NCBI RefSeq assembly: GCF_000226095.1
Contig: NC_016473.1
Span: 3,038,001-3,102,000, forward strand
DNA length: 64,000 nucleotides
DNA from: Thermothelomyces thermophilus ATCC 42464
Lineage: Eukaryota; Ascomycota; Sordariomycetes; Sordariales; Chaetomiaceae
Reading direction: 5' to 3'
A program made the translations under genes and the position numbers. Positions 59,945 to 64,000 of the stretch are shown one piece after another. Position 1 is the stretch's first letter. Each line of letters opens with the position of its first letter. Below the pieces are notes generated by a model. The model ran no database searches, was not told where the DNA came from, and saw only the letters and a program-made list of their open reading frames with translations.

Positions 59945-60985
59945 ATGGCTGGCACATCCGTGAAGAAGCGCTCATTCAGCGACGGCCCCAAGGGCCGCGC
60001 ACAACGGCCGACCAAGAAGCAGAAGAAAGTCGCATCATACCACAGCAGCTCCGAAGACTCGGCAAGCGACGACGAGGGGGGCCCCGTGCCCGCTAACCTG
60101 CTCGACTCGGACGATGAGGACCTCGAGAATGTCGAGGTCGACGATGGGGCATCAACCGCTGATTCAGAATCAGACTCCGGCTCCGACTCGCTGTCAGAGC
60201 CAGAAGCAGCACCAAAACGGAAGACCCAGCCAGGAAAACAAGAACGCTTTGTCGCCAAGGACGCCCCTTCATCCGAAGAAGACGTCTCGTCGGACGAGAT
60301 CGACAAAGAAAGAGAAGATGATGACGATGATAACGATGATGACTCCGACGACTCCGACGCAGCGAGCCACAGCGACGCCTCGAGCGCGCGGCAGCAGCAG
60401 CGCGGGGGCGGCAAAAACGCGACCAAATCCAAACGCAACGACCCGACCGCCTTCGCGACGTCCATCTCCAAGATGCTCTCGTCCAAGCTGCCCGCCTCGC
60501 GCCGCGCGGACCCGATCGTGGCCCGCAGCGCCGCGGCGGCCGAGCAGGCGCGGCAGGCGGCGGACTCGGCGCTCGAGGCCAAGGCGCGGCGGCGGCTGCG
60601 CGAGCAGAAGCGGCTGGCCATGGAGAAGGGCCGGGTGCGCGATGTGCTGGTGGCCAGCAAGACGCGCACGCTCGACGTGGCCACGGGCGAGATCGTCGAG
60701 GTGCCGGACGAGACGCGGCCGGGCGAGCCCCGGACGACCGAGGAGATCCTGGCGGCCGAGCGGCGGCTGCGCAAGACGGCCCAGCGCGGCGTCGTCAAGC
60801 TCTTCAACGCCGTCCGGGCCGCCCAGGTCAAGGCCGCCGAGGCCGAGCGGGCCGCCCGGAGGGAGGGCGTCATCGGCGTCAAGAGGAAGGAGGAAAAGGT
60901 GGCCGAGATGAGCCGGAAGGGCTTCCTCGACCTGATCGCGAGCGGGGGTGGAGGGTTGAAAAAAGGGGGACTGGAGGAGGCGTGA
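59945..60985 (+). CDS. RRP15: Rrp15-like ribosome biogenesis protein (346 aa)
   Basis: Rrp15 is a nucleolar factor needed for pre-60S maturation and processing of 27S pre-rRNA. The single-exon ORF starts at the first ATG of the Lys-rich N-terminus (59945); the frame extends upstream but without an ATG. Residues 1-30 are basic (nuclear/nucleolar targeting). Residues 35-145 form a low-complexity Ser/Asp/Glu acidic region with a D/E run at about 123-137. Residues about 165-335 are the Rrp15p domain: FATSISKMLSSKLP, the Ala/Arg/Glu-rich helix, RKTAQRGVVKLFNAVRAAQ and a C-terminal EMSRKGFLDLIAS. GC-rich codon use with no RIP signature contrasts with the repeats to the left. It converges on the ferredoxin gene. 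Confidence 0.92.
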   Translation: MAGTSVKKRSFSDGPKGRAQRPTKKQKKVASYHSSSEDSASDDEGGPVPANLLDSDDEDLENVEVDDGASTADSESDSGSDSLSEPEAAPKRKTQPGKQERFVAKDAPSSEEDVSSDEIDKEREDDDDDNDDDSDDSDAASHSDASSARQQQRGGGKNATKSKRNDPTAFATSISKMLSSKLPASRRADPIVARSAAAAEQARQAADSALEAKARRRLREQKRLAMEKGRVRDVLVASKTRTLDVATGEIVEVPDETRPGEPRTTEEILAAERRLRKTAQRGVVKLFNAVRAAQVKAAEAERAARREGVIGVKRKEEKVAEMSRKGFLDLIASGGGGLKKGGLEEA

Positions 60986-61361
60986 GTGTGAACCTTTTTT
61001 CGGTCGTCGGGTGACCATTGGGGATGGTTCGGCGTGCCTGGGTCTCATGTTTCTTTTCTTTCGATTTTTTCCCCTCCCCCCCTTGAGCTCAGACATAGCA
61101 GAGCAGGGTCTCTGGTTAACTATGTACACAGCCCCGCGTCGGGGCCTCCACTATCGTACATGTATGTTGTAAATGCATGCATCCTCAATTCTGGGGATGC
61201 CTCAAGATGCCACCGAGCCATATATGAAGGACAAATGGATGAAACAGGACCTCAACCGGCTGTTACTTTTTTGGTATCTCCTACATAATCTCCATGACCC
61301 ATATGCATCGCGCAAAAAAAAAAAAAAAAACGCCAGTCGTAGAGAGAGGGAGAGAGGGAGG

Positions 61362-61400
<39 letters not shown>

Positions 61401-61426
61401 AAACGTCCTCGTTCTCGGTTCGCCCC
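60986..61426. other. Convergent 3' region with A(17) and (GA)n microsatellite
   Basis: This lies between the stops of RRP15 and the ferredoxin gene. It contains A(17) at 61314-61330 and a purine GA/GGA repeat at 61341-61398, the latter only about 30 bp after the ferredoxin stop and hence in its 3' UTR. No gene seen. Confidence 0.7.
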
Positions 61427-62084
61427 TCACTTAAAGTCGCTCGACTGCAGGTTCCTCGTCATGGACGGCAGCTTCACCCGCAAGCCGTCAAGCTCAGGCG
61501 TCATGACCACCTGGCAGCCCAGCCGACTTGTCTCTTGTAGCCCAAACGCGAGGTCGAGCATGTCGTTTTCGTCGTCGTCCGGCTCGGGCATCTTGTCGTA
61601 GTACTCCTGGTCCAACACGATGACGTGGCACGTCGAGCAGGCGCAGGAACCGCCGCACGCGCCTTCCATCTCCAGATCGTTCGCTTGGGCGATGTCCAGC
61701 AGGTTGTCGCCCTTGGACACGGCAAACTTGTGTTCGACGCCCTCCTTGTCGACGAAGGTGACGTAGAGCCTGGGGGACGGCGGGTCAGCGGCGCAAAGGT
61801 CGCATCGTGGGAACCATTGGGAGACCGTACTCCTCACCGGGCTTTGGGGGTTTGATGTGGCCGTGGGAAACGGCGGGAGAGGCTGAGAAGGTTCGTCGTT
61901 GCGCGCGCATCAACGCCGGCGACCGGCGCGCGACGGCTTGCACGACTCGGCTCGAATTTGTCGGCCGCGCAGCGGCGGAAGCTTGAGTGTAGCATCGCAC
62001 CCGCCTCCCAATAGCTCCGGTAGTGAGTCTCGGGGCGCGCCTCAGGGTGGGCAGGGCCTGCGCGAAGAGTTTGGGTGCCGACAT
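61427..62084 (-). CDS. YAH1: Mitochondrial adrenodoxin-type [2Fe-2S] ferredoxin (198 aa)
   Basis: This is the electron carrier of mitochondrial Fe-S cluster and heme A synthesis. Model: complement(join(61427..61769, 61831..62084)), one 61-nt intron (donor GTACGG, branch GCTGAC, acceptor CCCAG, phase 2) joining GEE to LYVTF. Residues 1-70 are basic with few acids and end in RRTFSASPA, a typical mitochondrial presequence with a cleavage site. The mature domain carries C123-x5-C129-x2-C132-x37-C170, the [2Fe-2S] ligands of adrenodoxin-type proteins; C127 is an additional non-ligand Cys. Acidic MPEPDDDENDMLD (about 145-157) is the partner-binding helix. The start at 62084 is the first ATG giving a clean presequence. 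It is divergent from UGO1. Confidence 0.93.
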
Positions 62085-62753
62085 CTCGACGGCTGTCGTC
62101 TCTGGCGGGAGGCGATGACTAAAGCGGGCTGGAAATATATGGAGAGGGTGCAACAAGGGTAAACGCAAGAAGCTCCGGCTTAAAAAAAAAGATAGCAGGA
62201 GCCCAAAAAGCAAACAACCTCCTTTGTGCTGCTGCTGCAAGAATGAGAGCCGGAGTTGAGCAATCACACCGCTCCTCGCTGCGCCTCTAGTTGTTCTGTT
62301 GGCAATGCTGCAGGCGATAGATTTTCTCGTCAAATTGCGTTACATGCTGTTCTCCGTACTGCGTAGCCTGGAAATCCGATACTTCGGGAACCCTGGAATA
62401 TCGGCCGAAGCGGTTGCTACATCCGATGTCTCCGCCTATGCGCATGGCCATCAGAACCCTCGCTTATGCAATATGCAGTGTGTGATGCATGGGCTGCCAA
62501 GCACCGCTCCAAAGATTTCCAGCAGCTAATACTTCCTTATCGCCAAGCCAAGCAAAGCCCATCTAAACTTCAAACTCGTCATGCACATGCAGCAGCTCGA
62601 TAATCGCCGGCCCATCTAAACTTCAAACTCGTCATGCACATGCAGCAGCTCGATAATCGCCGCTGAGGTCAACCCAGAGCTGTCTGCCGGCCTCACGGAG
62701 AGAAAACATATAAAACGGTCCGTCCGCCATTATACCATGGTACAAAGGACAGC
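62085..62753. promoter_or_regulatory. Bidirectional promoter region, ferredoxin / UGO1
   Basis: The 669 bp between divergent start codons hold a 53-bp tandem duplication (62558-62663) and a TATA-like TATAAAA at 62709-62715, about 40 bp before the UGO1 ATG. An upstream ATG at 62737 opens a short ORF that overlaps the UGO1 start out of frame. Confidence 0.5.
62558..62663. repeat. 53-bp tandem duplication, two units
   Basis: Unit 1 is 62558-62610 and unit 2 is 62611-62663, beginning CCCATCTAAACTTCAAACTC and identical except at the last base. It sits about 90 bp upstream of the UGO1 start. Confidence 0.92.
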
Positions 62754-62787
62754 ATGGCGAACCACAACGACGGGGTCAATCCCCTAA
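62737..62787 (+). other. Upstream ORF overlapping the UGO1 start
   Basis: ATG 62737 (context ACCATGG, strong) encodes 16 codons to TAA 62785-62787 in a frame different from UGO1 and overlaps its ATG (62754). If the mRNA begins upstream of 62737, it would lower UGO1 initiation. The transcription start is unknown. Confidence 0.4.
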
Positions 62788-64000
62788 GACCATACTACAT
62801 CCCGCCCTCCATCGGCGAACCACCCGAGGCTCTGCCCACTCCCGGTCCGCGCGCATTTTCCCAAGCCAGCTCGACGGGCAGGTATGCGTCCAAGGCGCGC
62901 GACATCTTCTCCGACATCGATTACAAGGACTACATTGCCGAGCCGTCCCCCTCGGTAGTACAGACGGTCAAGGAGGTGCTGGACGAGTTGCTATGGAAGT
63001 ACACGTCGGTCCTGATGGCCCAGCCGTTCGAGGTCGCCAAAACAATCATGCAGGTCAGGGTTCAGGACGACCTCGGGGGGTTGGAGGCGGCGGCGGCAGC
63101 AGCAGCAGCAGCAGCAGCAGCGGACGACGCCAGGCAACGACAGGCCAGCCACCGAATCAACATGTATGACGAGGTAAGAGCGAGAGCACCGTCCAGGAAG
63201 CGCTCGGCAAATTGACTGATCCGTTCCAACTCTCGGCAGGCCACCCTCGGCGATTCGGATTCGGATATAGACGAATCCGCTTTCTTTAGCTCCCACCAAC
63301 CCCGAACACCATCTCCTACCCTCCCCCGCTCCAAGCGGGCGGGACATCCGGCGTCACCGTTACCATCATCACCCAAGACCGTACCCGCCCACCAGCTCGC
63401 CATCCGCACCCCCGACTCGGTCCTCGAGGTGATCGCCCAGCTCTGGCAAAAAGAAGGCGCCTGGGGCGTGTGGAAGGGATCCAACGCGACATTCCTCTAC
63501 TCCGTCCTGCAATCCCTGCTGGAGAACTGGTCGCGCAGCCTCCTGAGCGCGCTCTTCAACGTCCCCGACCTCGGGGTCCGGCAGGACATGGATCGACTCG
63601 TTGACATAGCCTCCCCTTACCCCTGGGCCTCGCTCTTCGTCGCCGCCACAGCCGCCGTCGTGACGGGTCTGATTCTCTCCCCTCTCGACCTGGTCCGCAC
63701 CCGGTAAGCCCCATTTTTTCCCCTCCCTTATATTCCTTTCTTCCTTACATTCTTCCTCCCCCCTTGACAGCCGCTAACGTTGGAACCACCCCTTTCCAGC
63801 CTAGTAATCACGTCCACGGCGTCCAAGCAGACCCGGCGCACCCTCTCCACCCTGCGCAGCCTGCCCTCCTACCTCTGCCCGTCCCCGCTCGTCCTGCCGA
63901 CCGTCCTGCACTCCCTCGTGCACCCGCTCCTGACCCTGTCGACCCCGCTGGTGCTGCGCACCCGCTTCATGATCGACCGCGAGCTGGCGCCCGCCACCTT
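62754..64000 (+). CDS. UGO1: Ugo1-like mitochondrial outer-membrane carrier-family protein (partial)
   Basis: Ugo1 is a modified mitochondrial carrier of the outer membrane that works with Fzo1 and Mgm1 in mitochondrial fusion. Model: join(62754..63173, 63240..63703, 63800..>64000). Intron 1 is 66 nt (GTAAGA to GGCAG, phase 0) and intron 2 is 96 nt (GTAAGC to CCAG, phase 2); both have fungal-type sites. Two degenerate carrier signatures of the P-x-[DE]-x-x-[KR] kind are visible: PFEVAK (residues 91-96) and PLDLVR near the end of exon 2, preceded by a hydrophobic helix. An acidic Ser-rich linker and a 12-residue Ala run (112-123) lie between. The C-terminus is beyond the window. Confidence 0.82.
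63087..63122 (+). repeat. GCN trinucleotide repeat (12 Ala) in UGO1
   Basis: The run (GCG)n(GCA)n encodes Ala 112-123, just after the first carrier signature and before intron 1. It is a likely length-variable site. Confidence 0.9.

Noticed and set aside
59926-61129. Long minus-strand ORFs (318 and 286 codons) opposite RRP15
   Set aside because: They are frame shadows of the GC-rich, acidic RRP15 coding sequence. They have Ser- and Arg/Leu-rich low-complexity translations and no recognisable domain.
61341-61601. ORF 61173-61601 with an Arg/Glu-rich run
   Set aside because: The charged run is the translated (GA)n microsatellite and the rest is antisense to the ferredoxin gene.
1-64000. tRNA, rRNA or other structured RNA genes
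   Set aside because: No tRNA-like A/B boxes with cloverleaf potential or rRNA segments were recognised by eye on either strand. A tRNAscan/Rfam search would settle it.

Overview
The window is from a filamentous ascomycete (Pezizomycotina, probably Sordariomycetes). The evidence is short GT-AG introns, repeats decayed almost entirely by C-to-T / G-to-A transitions at CpA/TpG (repeat-induced point mutation, RIP), and three typical fungal genes at the right end. About 58 kb of AT-rich, gene-free repeat DNA (1-57996) abuts about 6 kb of GC-rich genic DNA (58000-64000).

Region 1-50419 is a nested stack of one family of chromodomain-bearing Ty3/gypsy LTR retrotransposons (chromoviruses, Tf1/sushi-like). 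Target-site duplications (TSDs) resolve it: an old type-A LTR is interrupted by E1 (minus; right end at 50340); E1 by E2 (minus; right end at 44864); E2 by E3 (plus; 1582-39309, TSD CTATA); E3 by E4 (minus; 2014-24749, TSD CTACT) and E5 (minus; 25041-32531, TSD GGAAC); E4 by E6 (plus; 7149-14758, TSD CTAGA) and E7 (plus; 16045-23635, TSD CGTTA). E6 is innermost and has the least RIP. All copies share one layout: LTR, self-priming site, a 2262-nt gag, a -1 shifted pol (protease, reverse transcriptase, RNase H, integrase, chromodomain), then an ANTISENSE gene between pol and the 3' LTR.

The antisense gene is the most interesting content. It encodes a Zn2Cys6-like cluster followed by a coiled coil, is interrupted by a short phase-1 intron on the antisense strand, and exists in four variants. 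Each variant is linked to a different LTR U3 module, and each U3 carries its own repeated short palindromic motif (CGATC, GTGATCAC or GTGATA types). Gag-pol and R-U5 are shared by all. This suggests a mobile element carrying a putative transcription factor and its own cis-sites as an exchangeable cassette.

Region 50420-57996 holds older debris: a second, heavily decayed chromovirus (minus strand) with a type-A solo LTR inside it (51949-52400, TSD ATTAA), then a RIP-killed Fot1/pogo-like DDE transposase (56380-57996, minus).

Region 57997-64000 holds a short gene relic (59190-59418) and three intact genes: RRP15 (60S ribosome biogenesis, plus), a mitochondrial adrenodoxin-type [2Fe-2S] ferredoxin (minus, one intron), and a divergently transcribed UGO1-like outer-membrane carrier/fusion protein (plus, at least two introns, running off the window). 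The last two share a 669-bp intergenic region and both act in mitochondria.
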